This document shows positions 1-5,947 of a stretch of DNA of 8,723 nucleotides, one piece after another (the first letter of the stretch is position 1; every line of letters begins with the position of its first letter). Under the pieces are notes generated by a model. The model was given only the letters and a program-made list of their open reading frames with translations. It was not told the DNA's origin and did no database searches. The position numbers and the translations under genes are program-made. This DNA comes from Candidatus Helarchaeota archaeon (lineage in GTDB: Archaea > Asgardarchaeota > Lokiarchaeia > Helarchaeales > HEL-GB-A): positions 1 to 8,723 of the forward strand of contig JAEOSY010000422.1 in the NCBI GenBank assembly GCA_016840125.1. The letters run 5' to 3'.

Positions 1-33
1 CATCCCTATTTTACAATTTGGACAAAATTTCAT
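1..33 (-). CDS. N-terminus of a zinc-ribbon protein, possibly transcription factor S (partial)
   Basis: Reading the minus strand from the ATG at 33 gives eleven codons, MKFCPNCKIGM, which run off the window edge. A CxxC knuckle at residues 4-7 right after a Met-Lys-Phe start is typical of archaeal transcription factor S (TFS/RpoM, the TFIIS-like RNA-cleavage factor of RNA polymerase), whose first zinc ribbon usually begins M-K/E-F-C-P-x-C. Other small zinc-ribbon proteins start the same way, so the identity is only a suggestion. The gene is divergent from rpl24 and shares the 127-bp promoter region with it. I see no clear Shine-Dalgarno sequence just upstream, so the transcript may have a short or absent leader. 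Confidence 0.45.
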   Translation of the reverse strand, partial: MKFCPNCKIGM

Positions 34-59
34 CCAACGCGCCGGTCAGGGGTTGAACA

Positions 60-86
60 TTTAAGTAATTTTTCTATATTTATAAC
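60..86 (-). promoter_or_regulatory. Possible promoter for the divergent zinc-ribbon gene
   Basis: On the minus strand, the complement of 76-85 reads TTATAAATAT, a good archaeal TATA-box match. It lies about 45 bases before the ATG at 33, which would give a leader of about 20 nt. A second AT-rich element nearer the gene (complement of 60-68) would give a nearly leaderless transcript. The choice between them cannot be made from sequence alone, and AT-rich DNA yields such matches by chance. Confidence 0.35.
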
Positions 87-102
87 ATTCTGGTAAAATA
101 AG

Positions 103-146
103 TTTTTAAATAAAGTAAGATTCCTAAAATTTATAAATAAAGTAAG
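103..146 (+). promoter_or_regulatory. Tandem TATA-bearing repeat, promoter region of the rpl24 operon
   Basis: Two 17-bp copies, 103-119 and 130-146, differ at one base only (T at 106, A at 133) and share an exact 12-bp core AAATAAAGTAAG. Each carries a TATA-like box (TTTTTAAATA and TTTATAAATA). The offset is 27 bp, close to the usual archaeal distance from TATA box to transcription start. The second box sits about 25-27 bases before the rpl24 ATG at 161, predicting a leaderless or nearly leaderless mRNA; the first predicts a leader of about 27 nt. Two alternative promoters for the same operon is my inference. Confidence 0.5.
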
Positions 147-160
147 GTTAGTAATTCGAG

Positions 161-544
161 ATGTCTCCTAAAACAAAATCTAGACGAAAGCAACGGAAGA
201 GATTCTATAATCTCCCTAATCATCAGCGAAAAAAATTATTTACCGCTAAGCTGCTTGATGATCTGAGACCTGAATATGGTATTAGAAGAATGACTGTACG
301 TAATGGTGACACGGTGCTTGTCGTACGAGGTGAATTCAGAGATATGGAAGGGAAGATTTCTAAAGTAGATCACCAAAAAGCACAGCTCTTTATTGAAGGC
401 GCCTCAATTGAAAAAAGTAGTGGTACCACCTTTGATATCCCCATACACCCTTCAAATGTTGTACTTACAAAAGTTGAGGTTAAGAAGGACAAATGGAGAA
501 AGAAAATTATTGAACGTAAATCTCAAATTGAGGAAGAGGATTAA
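161..544 (+). CDS. rpl24: Large-subunit ribosomal protein L24 (uL24)
   Basis: uL24 is an early assembly-initiating large-subunit protein that binds 23S rRNA near the peptide exit tunnel. The 127-residue product has the archaeal/eukaryotic form: a basic N-terminus (K4-R14), the F-Y-N-L-P-N-H segment at 15-21, a KOW domain at about 46-71 (VRNGDTVLVVRGEFRD followed by GKISKVD) and the I-H-P-S-N-V motif at 95-100. It ends in a short acidic IEEED. Length is usual for the family. The ATG at 161 fits the conserved N-terminus; only a weak AAGGT lies 12 nt before it, which suits a leaderless start from the nearby TATA box. It is the first gene of the transcript here, whereas L14 normally precedes it in archaea. 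Confidence 0.95.
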   Translation: MSPKTKSRRKQRKRFYNLPNHQRKKLFTAKLLDDLRPEYGIRRMTVRNGDTVLVVRGEFRDMEGKISKVDHQKAQLFIEGASIEKSSGTTFDIPIHPSNVVLTKVEVKKDKWRKKIIERKSQIEEED

Positions 545-546
545 CT

Positions 547-1293
547 GTGACAAAAACTGGTGAAAAAAAACATTTCAAACGAACTTCTGCTCCGAAGTAC
601 TGGTCTATCCATCGGAAAGAATCAAAATTCATTGTTAAACCTTCTGCAGGACCTCACTCAATCTTAAATAGTATCCCTTTACTTGTAATTCTTCGGGATA
701 TACTCCATTTAGCTGATACCGCACGGGAAGCCAAAATGATCCTTAATGCTGGAGATATTAAGGTCGATGGCGTGATTCGAAAAGATTTTAAATACCCTCT
801 CGGATTAATGGATGTTCTTGAAATCCCCAAGACGGAACGCTCTTACAGAATTATTCCCGCACCACGTAGGGGTTTAATCCTTCATTCTATAGATGAAGAT
901 GAAACTGGATTCAAGCTCTGTCGAATTGAAAATAAAACAATAATTAGAAAGGGACATATTCAATTAAACCTCCATGATGGACGAAATGTGATCGTACGAT
1001 TAAATAATCCTACAAACGCAGAGGCGGATGTATACAAAACAAAAGATGTATTGAAAATTTCAGTGCCCTCTCAAGAAATCTTGGAACACATAAGATTTGA
1101 AGAAGATATTTATTCTCTCGTAATTGCAGGACGAAATCTTGGTCTTACTGGGAAAATTACTAAAATTGAAAAGCGATTTGGCCCTCATGCTAGTACAGTA
1201 ACCCTAGAGCGGGGTGAAAAGACCTTCCAAACTGCCTTAGAATATGCATTTCCCATTGGAGTAGAAAGTCCGCTGATATCTTTACCTGATTAA
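547..1293 (+). CDS. rps4e: Small-subunit ribosomal protein S4e (eS4)
   Basis: eS4 is a small-subunit protein found only in archaea and eukaryotes. The 248 residues show the expected order: a basic N-terminus with H-F-K-R-x-S-A-P-K-Y-W at 9-19, an S4-like RNA-binding domain at about 43-100 (including NAGDIKVDGVIRKD at 67-80), and a C-terminal KOW domain near 191-225 (GRNLGLTGKITKIEKRFG). The start is a GTG at 547, two bases after the rpl24 stop, and gives exactly the conserved N-terminus. An AGAGGA stretch inside the end of rpl24 can serve as ribosome binding site, so the two genes are probably translationally coupled. Its stop shares one base with the next ATG (TAATG at 1291-1295). Confidence 0.95.
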   Translation: MTKTGEKKHFKRTSAPKYWSIHRKESKFIVKPSAGPHSILNSIPLLVILRDILHLADTAREAKMILNAGDIKVDGVIRKDFKYPLGLMDVLEIPKTERSYRIIPAPRRGLILHSIDEDETGFKLCRIENKTIIRKGHIQLNLHDGRNVIVRLNNPTNAEADVYKTKDVLKISVPSQEILEHIRFEEDIYSLVIAGRNLGLTGKITKIEKRFGPHASTVTLERGEKTFQTALEYAFPIGVESPLISLPD

Positions 1294-1910
1294 TGGAAAG
1301 TGATCACATGTATGAAGAAGAAGAAGAAATTAGTTATTTCAGCGAGGAAGAAAAGGCAGAGACATTAGAGATGTGGAAAAAACAACCAATGCGTCAACTC
1401 AAGATTACCAAAGTTACAGTTCATATGGGTGTTGGGGCCAGCGGTGATCCGTTAGAGAAAGGAATTAAGGTTTTAGAGAGCCTTACACATCAAAAACCAG
1501 TTAAATTGATGGCAAAGAAAACAATCCGTGATTTTGGTATCAGAAAAAATGAACCTATCACTACGAAGGTAACCCTCCGTGGGGAAAAAGCTATGGAATT
1601 CTTGACACAAGCACTAACAGTTGTTGAGAATAAAATTAAATACTCCAGCATCGACACTTATGGAAATTTTTCATTTGGAATAAAAGAACATATAGAATTG
1701 CCCGATACTGCTTATGATCCCACGTTGGGGATCTTTGGGATGGATGTGTGTGTTAATGTTGAACATCCTGGATACCGTACGTCAAGAAGACGGAATTATA
1801 AACATAAAATTCCTAAAAACCATAGAGTGAGCAAGCTCGAAACTATGGTTTATCTTAATACTCAACTTAATGTAGATATTGTAAAAGAATATGTGGTTTC
1901 GTATTATTAA
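1293..1910 (+). CDS. rpl5: Large-subunit ribosomal protein L5 (uL5) with acidic N-terminal extension
   Basis: uL5 binds 5S rRNA and sits at the central protuberance, contacting P-site tRNA. Recognisable segments are H-M-G-V-G-A-S-G-D at 44-52, [10 protein letters not shown] at 124-133 and [14 protein letters not shown] at 149-162. The product is 205 residues, against about 180 for most archaeal homologues; the excess is an N-terminal acidic stretch in which 12 of the first 27 residues are Glu or Asp, before the core begins at about M27. Two starts are possible: ATG 1293, overlapping the rps4e stop by one base, or ATG 1308 (residue 6), which has GTGAT just upstream at 1301-1305 but only 2-3 nt away. 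The acidic run lies downstream of both, so it is kept either way. Confidence 0.94.
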   Translation: MESDHMYEEEEEISYFSEEEKAETLEMWKKQPMRQLKITKVTVHMGVGASGDPLEKGIKVLESLTHQKPVKLMAKKTIRDFGIRKNEPITTKVTLRGEKAMEFLTQALTVVENKIKYSSIDTYGNFSFGIKEHIELPDTAYDPTLGIFGMDVCVNVEHPGYRTSRRRNYKHKIPKNHRVSKLETMVYLNTQLNVDIVKEYVVSYY

Positions 1911-1932
1911 TACAGTAAATAGATGGTATAAT

Positions 1933-2079
1933 ATGGCGAGAAGAAAATTTGGCAAGGGTTCGAGGACCTGTAGGCGATGCGGGACTCACCGTGCTGTCAT
2001 TCGTAGGTATGGTTTATTAGTATGCCGTCGATGTTTCCGAGAAATTGCTCAAAAATTAGGATTTAAAAAATATTCATAG
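1933..2079 (+). CDS. rps14: Small-subunit ribosomal protein S14 (uS14), zinc-binding type
   Basis: uS14 lies in the head of the small subunit. The 48-residue product begins [13 protein letters not shown] and has a four-cysteine zinc site, C13-x2-C16 and C31-x2-C34, with the intervening [14 protein letters not shown] typical of archaeal uS14. The open frame extends 14 codons upstream to 1891, but those codons overlap the end of rpl5 and do not match the family, so the ATG at 1933 is chosen. That leaves a 22-nt spacer after rpl5. No strong Shine-Dalgarno sequence is visible (only GATGGT a few bases before the ATG). Confidence 0.93.
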   Translation: MARRKFGKGSRTCRRCGTHRAVIRRYGLLVCRRCFREIAQKLGFKKYS

Positions 2080-2083
2080 AGGT
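2079..2083 (+). promoter_or_regulatory. Ribosome binding site that favours a TTG start for rps8
   Basis: GAGGT at 2079-2083, starting at the last base of the rps14 stop codon, lies 7 nt before a TTG at 2091 but 13 nt before the ATG at 2097. The spacing matches the other sites in this operon only for the TTG. Archaeal uS8 proteins often have two or three residues before the conserved M-D-P-L-A-N, which fits the same choice. Confidence 0.5.
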
Positions 2084-2090
2084 TATTTCA

Positions 2091-2480
2091 TTGTTGATGG
2101 ATCCTTTAGCCAATTGCCTTTCAAATATCATTAATCATGAACGAATTGGTAGAACTGAAGTTATCGTTGAACCTGCCTCAAAAATAATCGCGGAAACCTT
2201 GCGTATTATGCAAAAGGCAGGCTATATCGGTGAATTTGAGTTAATAGATGATGGTCGTGCAGGAAAATTTCGAATTCAATTACTCGGTCGAATTAACTCC
2301 ACTGGTGTTATTAAACCGCGTTATTCAGTTAATTATCGGAGTTTTGAAAAATGGGAAAAACAGTTCTTACCAGCTCGCGACTTCGGATTATTAATCGTAA
2401 GTACTTCGAAAGGAATGATGTCTCATAAAGAGGCAATTGATTTCAATGTTGGTGGGCGATTAATAGCGTTTGTATTCTAG
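2091..2480 (+). CDS. rps8: Small-subunit ribosomal protein S8 (uS8)
   Basis: uS8 is a primary 16S rRNA-binding protein of the small-subunit platform and a frequent autoregulator of its operon. Family landmarks are D-P-L-A-N at 4-8, G-Y-I-G-E-F-E at 44-50, D-D-G-R-A-G at 53-58, [12 protein letters not shown] at 94-105 with the following K-G-M-M-S-H, and the G-G-R-L-I-A-F-V-F ending. From TTG 2091 the product is 129 residues, the usual archaeal size. ATG 2097 would give 127 residues; I prefer the TTG because of GAGGT spacing and family N-termini. It follows rps14 by 11 nt and precedes rpl6 by 12 nt. Confidence 0.95.
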   Translation: MLMDPLANCLSNIINHERIGRTEVIVEPASKIIAETLRIMQKAGYIGEFELIDDGRAGKFRIQLLGRINSTGVIKPRYSVNYRSFEKWEKQFLPARDFGLLIVSTSKGMMSHKEAIDFNVGGRLIAFVF

Positions 2481-2485
2481 GAGAT
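2480..2485 (+). promoter_or_regulatory. Ribosome binding site of rpl6
   Basis: GGAGAT begins at the last base of the rps8 TAG and ends 7 nt before the rpl6 ATG. It resembles the complement of the archaeal 16S rRNA 3' end. Confidence 0.6.
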
Positions 2486-2492
2486 TTGAATA

Positions 2493-3068
2493 ATGTCAGA
2501 ATTTGGGCTCGTTGAAACTTCAGTCGAAATCCCTTCAACCGTAAATGTAAAAATAAAGAAGAAATCCATTACGGTTTCTGGTCCAAATGGAACTCTAACT
2601 CGGGATTTTAAATTTGCACGTATAATCTCCATTGAACAGAAAGAAAACGGTATAAGCCTTTTTACCTACTACCCTCGAAAAAAAGAAAAATCTTTGATTA
2701 GCACAATCTCTTCCCATATAGAAAATATGGTTAAGGGTGCACAATCCAACTTTATTTATAAAATGAAGGTTGTTTATGCGCATTTCCCAATGACCGTCAA
2801 AGTAGAGGGTAAGATTATCTATATCGAGAATTTTTTAGGGGAGCGAAGTCCGCGCAAGGCTAAAGTTCAGGGTGATAAAACCAAAATTACGATTGCTGGG
2901 GATGATGTCATCATTGAAAGCCCCTATATTGAAGACGCAGGTCAAACAGCAGCCAATATTCAGTTAGCCTGCAAAATAAAGAATAAGGATCCCCGAGTTT
3001 TTCAGGATGGCGTTTATTTATACTATAAAGGTTTTGGCGAGAATGATTTATGGAAATTAAAATTTTAA
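2493..3068 (+). CDS. rpl6: Large-subunit ribosomal protein L6 (uL6)
   Basis: uL6 binds 23S rRNA helix 97 near the factor-binding site and the sarcin-ricin loop. The 191 residues contain two similar alpha/beta domains (about 8-85 and 86-180), with the usual S-G-P-N-G at 29-33, I-E-N-F-L-G-E at 111-117 followed by R-S-P-R-K-A, G-Q-T-A-A-N-I-Q at 150-157 and V-F-Q-D-G-V-Y at 169-175. Length is normal for archaea. The C-terminal residues after 177 (Y-K-G-F-G-E-N-D-L-W-K-L-K-F) look lineage-specific. The ATG has a good GGAGAT site 7 nt upstream. Confidence 0.95.
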   Translation: MSEFGLVETSVEIPSTVNVKIKKKSITVSGPNGTLTRDFKFARIISIEQKENGISLFTYYPRKKEKSLISTISSHIENMVKGAQSNFIYKMKVVYAHFPMTVKVEGKIIYIENFLGERSPRKAKVQGDKTKITIAGDDVIIESPYIEDAGQTAANIQLACKIKNKDPRVFQDGVYLYYKGFGENDLWKLKF

Positions 3069-3074
3069 GGAGAG
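3069..3074 (+). promoter_or_regulatory. Ribosome binding site of rpl32e
   Basis: GGAGAG directly after the rpl6 stop, ending 7 nt before the ATG at 3082. One of the clearest Shine-Dalgarno matches in the operon. Confidence 0.65.
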
Positions 3075-3081
3075 ATAGTAG

Positions 3082-3639
3082 ATGGCTGAGAGAACTCGTT
3101 TGTTGAAATTACGGGCAAAGCTAAAGAAAAAAAAGCCCAAATTCAGACGTCAAGAGAGTTGGCGTTATAAGAGACTAAAAACTCCTTGGAGGCGTCCGAA
3201 AGGTATTGATAATAAAGCCCGTAGAAAGAGAAAGGGAGTAATAGCTTCTGTAAATATAGGATATAGAAGTCCTAAACGAGTTCGAAACTTACACCCTTCG
3301 GGATTTCGTGAGGTAGTAGTACATAATATAAAAGAACTTGAAAAAGTTGATTCTAAAAAATCAGTTGTGAAAATCGGTCATAGTGTCGGACGACAGAAGC
3401 GAATTTCCCTTCAGGATCGTGCTGATGAACTAAGCGTTTTGATACTCAACCGTACTCGAATTTTGCTTCCTGGTGAAGAACTCCTGATGGAATCACGTGG
3501 AGTAGAAAGAGAAGAAATCACATCTGAAGAAATGGAAGCATTCGGAGAAGAGGAGATCCCTGAAGAATTTGAAACTGCTGAAGATATTTCTTCTAGTGAA
3601 GATGAATCATTTGAAGAGGAAGAGTCATCCGAAGATTAG
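3082..3639 (+). CDS. rpl32e: Large-subunit ribosomal protein L32e (eL32) with long acidic C-terminal tail
   Basis: eL32 is an archaeal/eukaryotic large-subunit protein. The core covers about residues 1-130: the lysine-rich start, P-K-F-R-R-Q-E-S-W-R-Y-K-R-L at 19-32, W-R-R-P-K-G-I-D-N-K at 36-45, G-Y-R-S-P-K-R-V-R at 60-68 and L-H-P-S-G at 70-74. Archaeal homologues usually end soon after the segment corresponding to L-I-L-N-R-T at 120-125. Here the protein continues to 185, and residues 131-185 hold 26 Glu/Asp against two Arg and no Lys, finishing in a Ser/Glu/Asp-rich low-complexity run. The tail is in frame with the core and ends in TAG, with no sign of a frameshift. Its role is unknown; an assembly or shielding function for the basic core is speculation. 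Confidence 0.94.
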   Translation: MAERTRLLKLRAKLKKKKPKFRRQESWRYKRLKTPWRRPKGIDNKARRKRKGVIASVNIGYRSPKRVRNLHPSGFREVVVHNIKELEKVDSKKSVVKIGHSVGRQKRISLQDRADELSVLILNRTRILLPGEELLMESRGVEREEITSEEMEAFGEEEIPEEFETAEDISSSEDESFEEEESSED

Positions 3640-3662
3640 AATATAAGTGTGAGTTGAATATA

Positions 3663-4112
3663 ATGAATTTACGAGCTCAAAGACGCATCGCGGCAGAGGT
3701 CCTTAAAGTCGGTAAAAATCGAGTAAAGATTGATCCTGATCGCGAAGATGACGTATCTATGGCAATAACCCGTGACGATATCCGAACACTTATTCATGAA
3801 AAAGGTATAACGGCCCGATACCAAAAGGGTGTTAGCAGATCTCGGGCAAGGCTTGTCCATGAAAAGAAGAAAAAAGGAAAACGGCAGGGTTCAGGCTCTA
3901 GGAAAGGTAAAAAGACAACATATAATCCCAAAAAGCGAGCTTGGATTCAACGAATTCGACCACAACGAAAATTCCTACGTCGATTACGAACAAGACGAAT
4001 TGTTACTATAAGCACCTATCGAAAACTTTATAGATGGGCTAGTAGCGGTATGTTTCGGAGTGTAGCTCACCTAGATTTCTTTATTAAAGATAAAAAATTA
4101 ACAAGGCGATAA
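3663..4112 (+). CDS. rpl19e: Large-subunit ribosomal protein L19e (eL19)
   Basis: eL19 spans the large subunit near the exit tunnel and takes part in an inter-subunit bridge in eukaryotes. The 149 residues begin with the nearly invariant M-N-L-R-A-Q-R-R-I-A-A and continue with V-G-K-N-R-V at 16-21, K-G-V-S-R-S-R-A-R at 55-63, the glycine/lysine linker K-G-K-R-Q-G-S-G-S-R-K-G at 71-82, and a basic C-terminal helix including Y-R-K-L-Y-R-W-A-S-S-G at 119-129. The frame is open to a TTG at 3654, but the ATG at 3663 gives the family start and is chosen. The 23-nt spacer after rpl32e is the longest between genes in the cluster. Confidence 0.95.
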   Translation: MNLRAQRRIAAEVLKVGKNRVKIDPDREDDVSMAITRDDIRTLIHEKGITARYQKGVSRSRARLVHEKKKKGKRQGSGSRKGKKTTYNPKKRAWIQRIRPQRKFLRRLRTRRIVTISTYRKLYRWASSGMFRSVAHLDFFIKDKKLTRR

Positions 4113-4114
4113 AA

Positions 4115-4708
4115 ATGGCACGCGGTCCTCGGTATCATGTCTTATTTCGAAGAAGGCGAACCGGAAAAACTGACTTTCACAAAAGGAAACGTCTTATCCT
4201 TTCAAGAGAATTACGAATAATTATTAGATCTTCGCTTAAACACATCATTCTCCAAGTAGCTAAGGCAGAATTAATTGGGGATAAGATTCTCAGCTCAACT
4301 TCTTCTGTGGAATTAGTCAAAAATTATAACTGGCGAGGGGCTACTGGAAATTTACCAGCCGCCTATCTCACCGGGCTACTGGCTGGAAAGAAAGCTCTTA
4401 AAAGTAATATTAAAAAAGGTGTTCTTGACCTTGGTATTGCTACTCCTGTACGCGGTAATCGGCTTTTTGCCGCACTAAAAGGATTAGTTGATGCTGGATT
4501 GGAAATCCCCCACAGCGAAAAAATTTACCCACCTGAGGACCGTATCCGTGGTGAAAATATCGCGAAATATGCCAAATACCTCTCAGAACTTGAATCTCCA
4601 GTACCCGCTCAACAATTTAACTTATATAAGAAACAGGGTCTCGATCCAGAAAAATTACCAAAGCATTTTGAAGAAGTTAAAGGAAGTATTTTACAAAAAT
4701 TCAAATAA
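4115..4708 (+). CDS. rpl18: Large-subunit ribosomal protein L18 (uL18)
   Basis: uL18 binds 5S rRNA together with uL5 at the central protuberance. The 197-residue protein shows G-P-R-Y-H-V-L-F-R-R-R-R at 4-15, G-A-T-G-N-L-P-A-A-Y-L-T-G-L-L-A-G at 75-91, D-A-G-L-E-I-P-H-S at 126-134 and E-D-R-I-R-G-E-N-I-A at 141-150, all archaeal-type uL18 landmarks. Residues 160-197 form a C-terminal extension of the archaeal/eukaryotic form. It starts two bases after the rpl19e stop, so translation is probably coupled; GGCGAT at the end of rpl19e may serve as a binding site. Confidence 0.95.
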   Translation: MARGPRYHVLFRRRRTGKTDFHKRKRLILSRELRIIIRSSLKHIILQVAKAELIGDKILSSTSSVELVKNYNWRGATGNLPAAYLTGLLAGKKALKSNIKKGVLDLGIATPVRGNRLFAALKGLVDAGLEIPHSEKIYPPEDRIRGENIAKYAKYLSELESPVPAQQFNLYKKQGLDPEKLPKHFEEVKGSILQKFK

Positions 4709-4714
4709 GGTGAT
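4707..4714 (+). promoter_or_regulatory. Ribosome binding site of rps5
   Basis: AAGGTGAT overlapping the rpl18 stop, ending 3 nt before the ATG at 4718. It is the longest match in the window to the expected complement of the archaeal 16S 3' end. Confidence 0.65.
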
Positions 4715-4717
4715 ATT

Positions 4718-5356
4718 ATGGGTTATGAAAAGTCGTTGGATAATTGGGCCCCTCGAACTCGCGTCGGAAAAATGGTTAAAGAGGGCTATATCACTTCCGT
4801 TGAAGAAATTTTTCAATCCTGCTTAACAGTTAAAGAACCTGAGATTATTGATCTTCTACTTCCTAACTTACAGGAGGAAGTTCTTGCTATCAATCTCGTT
4901 CAAAAACAGACCGATGCCGGTGAAAAATCTCGATTTCGGGCCACTGTAGCAATTGGAAATAAGGATGGTTATGTTGGCATTGGCGAAGGAAAGTCGGTTG
5001 AGATTGGACCTGCAATTCGATCCGCTATAGTACATGCGAAACTTTCGATTATCCCGATAAGAAGAGGATGTGGCAGCTGGGAATGCACCTGTCATGAACC
5101 ACATTCCCTCCCCTTTAAGGTCGATGGAAAAGCAGGGAGTGTGCGAATAATTCTTCGACCAGCACCCCGGGGTACTGGTTTGGTCACTGCGAAAACTCCA
5201 CGGATTGTGCTGAATCTTGCAGGAGTAAAGGATATCTGGTCTATTACTAAAGGACATACACGCTCAACTGTAAACTTCGCTAAGGCAACATATGATGCTC
5301 TACGAAACTCTTATAGAATTATTTCGCCCCATCTTGACTGGGAACGAATTCCCTAA
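4718..5356 (+). CDS. rps5: Small-subunit ribosomal protein S5 (uS5)
   Basis: uS5 helps form the mRNA entry site and influences decoding accuracy. The 212-residue product has the archaeal N-terminal segment W-A-P-R-T-R-V-G at 10-17, the double-stranded-RNA-binding-like domain at about 55-118 (Q-T-D-A-G-E-K-S-R-F-R at 64-74, D-G-Y-V-G-I-G-E-G-K at 83-92), the C-G-S-W-E-C-T-C-H-E-P-H segment at 118-129 and the C-terminal domain with R-P-A-P-R-G-T-G-L at 147-155. The last residues, S-Y-R-I-I-S-P-H-L-D-W-E-R-I-P, resemble in outline the S-Y-x-x-L-T-P-D-L-W ending I recall from eukaryotic uS5. It is the last gene of the rpl24 cluster, followed by a T-rich region rather than by rpl30. Confidence 0.95.
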   Translation: MGYEKSLDNWAPRTRVGKMVKEGYITSVEEIFQSCLTVKEPEIIDLLLPNLQEEVLAINLVQKQTDAGEKSRFRATVAIGNKDGYVGIGEGKSVEIGPAIRSAIVHAKLSIIPIRRGCGSWECTCHEPHSLPFKVDGKAGSVRIILRPAPRGTGLVTAKTPRIVLNLAGVKDIWSITKGHTRSTVNFAKATYDALRNSYRIISPHLDWERIP

Positions 5357-5460
5357 TTTTCCTATTCAATTAATTTTCCTATACTCCCACTATTTTGGCT
5401 CCTAAAAAAGAAATCCCTCATTTTTCACCCCAACATTTTTAGATCTATTTTAATTTACTT
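5357..5460 (+). terminator. T-rich termination region after rps5
   Basis: Immediately after the rps5 stop the plus strand carries several short T-runs: 5357-5360, 5421-5425, 5436-5440 and 5448-5451, in a pyrimidine-rich context without an evident stem-loop. Archaeal RNA polymerase typically terminates at such U-rich tracts, so the main ribosomal transcript probably ends here. A new TATA-like box and gene start just downstream. Confidence 0.5.
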
Positions 5461-5473
5461 CTACCAAAAAATT

Positions 5474-5514
5474 CTTTAAATTAAACAAACACACATTATT
5501 AAAACTATTGAGGT
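5474..5514 (+). promoter_or_regulatory. Promoter and ribosome binding site of the small membrane protein gene
   Basis: CTTTAAATTAA at 5474-5484 is a good archaeal TATA box; start of transcription would fall near 5504. GAGGT at 5510-5514 then lies inside the short leader, 7 nt before the ATG at 5522. The ordered TATA box, short leader and Shine-Dalgarno support independent expression. Confidence 0.5.
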
Positions 5515-5521
5515 AAAAACT

Positions 5522-5905
5522 ATGAGTTTAAGACCTGGTGGAGTCTCTGGTATTTCAATTCTCCTTATTATTTCAGGTGTTGGCAGCATTATTTATGCAA
5601 TAGTGCTACTTACAAACCCTTGGCTTATAAAGGATTTCTATGATGGAACTATTGGTCCTCTGATAGGTGGCCTACCATTAATCCCGACAACTCTAGAGTT
5701 AAGTTGGCTAGCAATGCTTGGGTATATACTCATTCCAGTTGCTGCCGTTCTTATAATTGCTGCTATTGGACTCTATAAGTTGAAAAAATGGGGCTATTGG
5801 CTTACAATACTCATCTCCATTCCACTAATCGTCACCATAATCGGAATTATCTTCATCTGGTATCTTCGGAAAGAGGAAGTCAAGGCTGCTTTCGATATAA
5901 TGTAA
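5522..5905 (+). CDS. Unrecognised small membrane protein, about three transmembrane helices
   Basis: I do not recognise this 127-residue protein. Hydrophobic segments lie at about 9-31, 62-84 and 90-114, separated by a Gly/Pro-rich loop (about 40-58) and a short basic turn K-L-K-K-W at 86-90. The pattern G-L-Y-K-L-K-K-W-G-Y-W-L-T-I at 83-96 with an ending Y-L-R-K-E-E-V-K-A-A-F at 114-124 resembles small archaeal and bacterial integral membrane proteins of unknown function; I cannot name a family. Both basic stretches flank the last helix, so topology is ambiguous. No signal peptide or catalytic motif is seen. It is a real gene rather than a chance frame: TATA box, GAGGT at the right spacing, coherent helices and its own downstream T10 tract. 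Its place between rps5 and rpl30 is unusual; any link to ribosomes or SecY is speculation. Confidence 0.8.
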   Translation: MSLRPGGVSGISILLIISGVGSIIYAIVLLTNPWLIKDFYDGTIGPLIGGLPLIPTTLELSWLAMLGYILIPVAAVLIIAAIGLYKLKKWGYWLTILISIPLIVTIIGIIFIWYLRKEEVKAAFDIM

Positions 5906-5930
5906 AAGGAGAATTTTAATTATCAATCTC

Positions 5931-5940
5931 TTTTTTTTTT
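5931..5940 (+). terminator. T10 tract after the membrane protein gene
   Basis: A run of ten T bases 25 nt after the membrane-protein stop codon, without an obvious stem, matches the U-tract type of archaeal terminator. It separates the plus-strand gene from the convergent rpl30. Confidence 0.55.
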
Positions 5941-5947
5941 AATTTCC

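Noticed and set aside
1891..1932. A longer rps14 product starting at ATG 1891.
   Set aside because: The extra 14 residues come from DNA coding the end of rpl5 in another frame and do not match the highly conserved uS14 N-terminus.
4488..4826. A 112-codon open frame on the plus strand overlapping rpl18 and rps5.
   Set aside because: It lies almost wholly inside two well-supported ribosomal genes in another frame, has no ribosome binding site of its own, and its translation shows no recognisable domain.
4868..5257. A 129-codon antisense open frame within rps5.
   Set aside because: It is antisense to a conserved coding region, has no promoter or ribosome binding site, and its composition follows the complement of rps5 codons.
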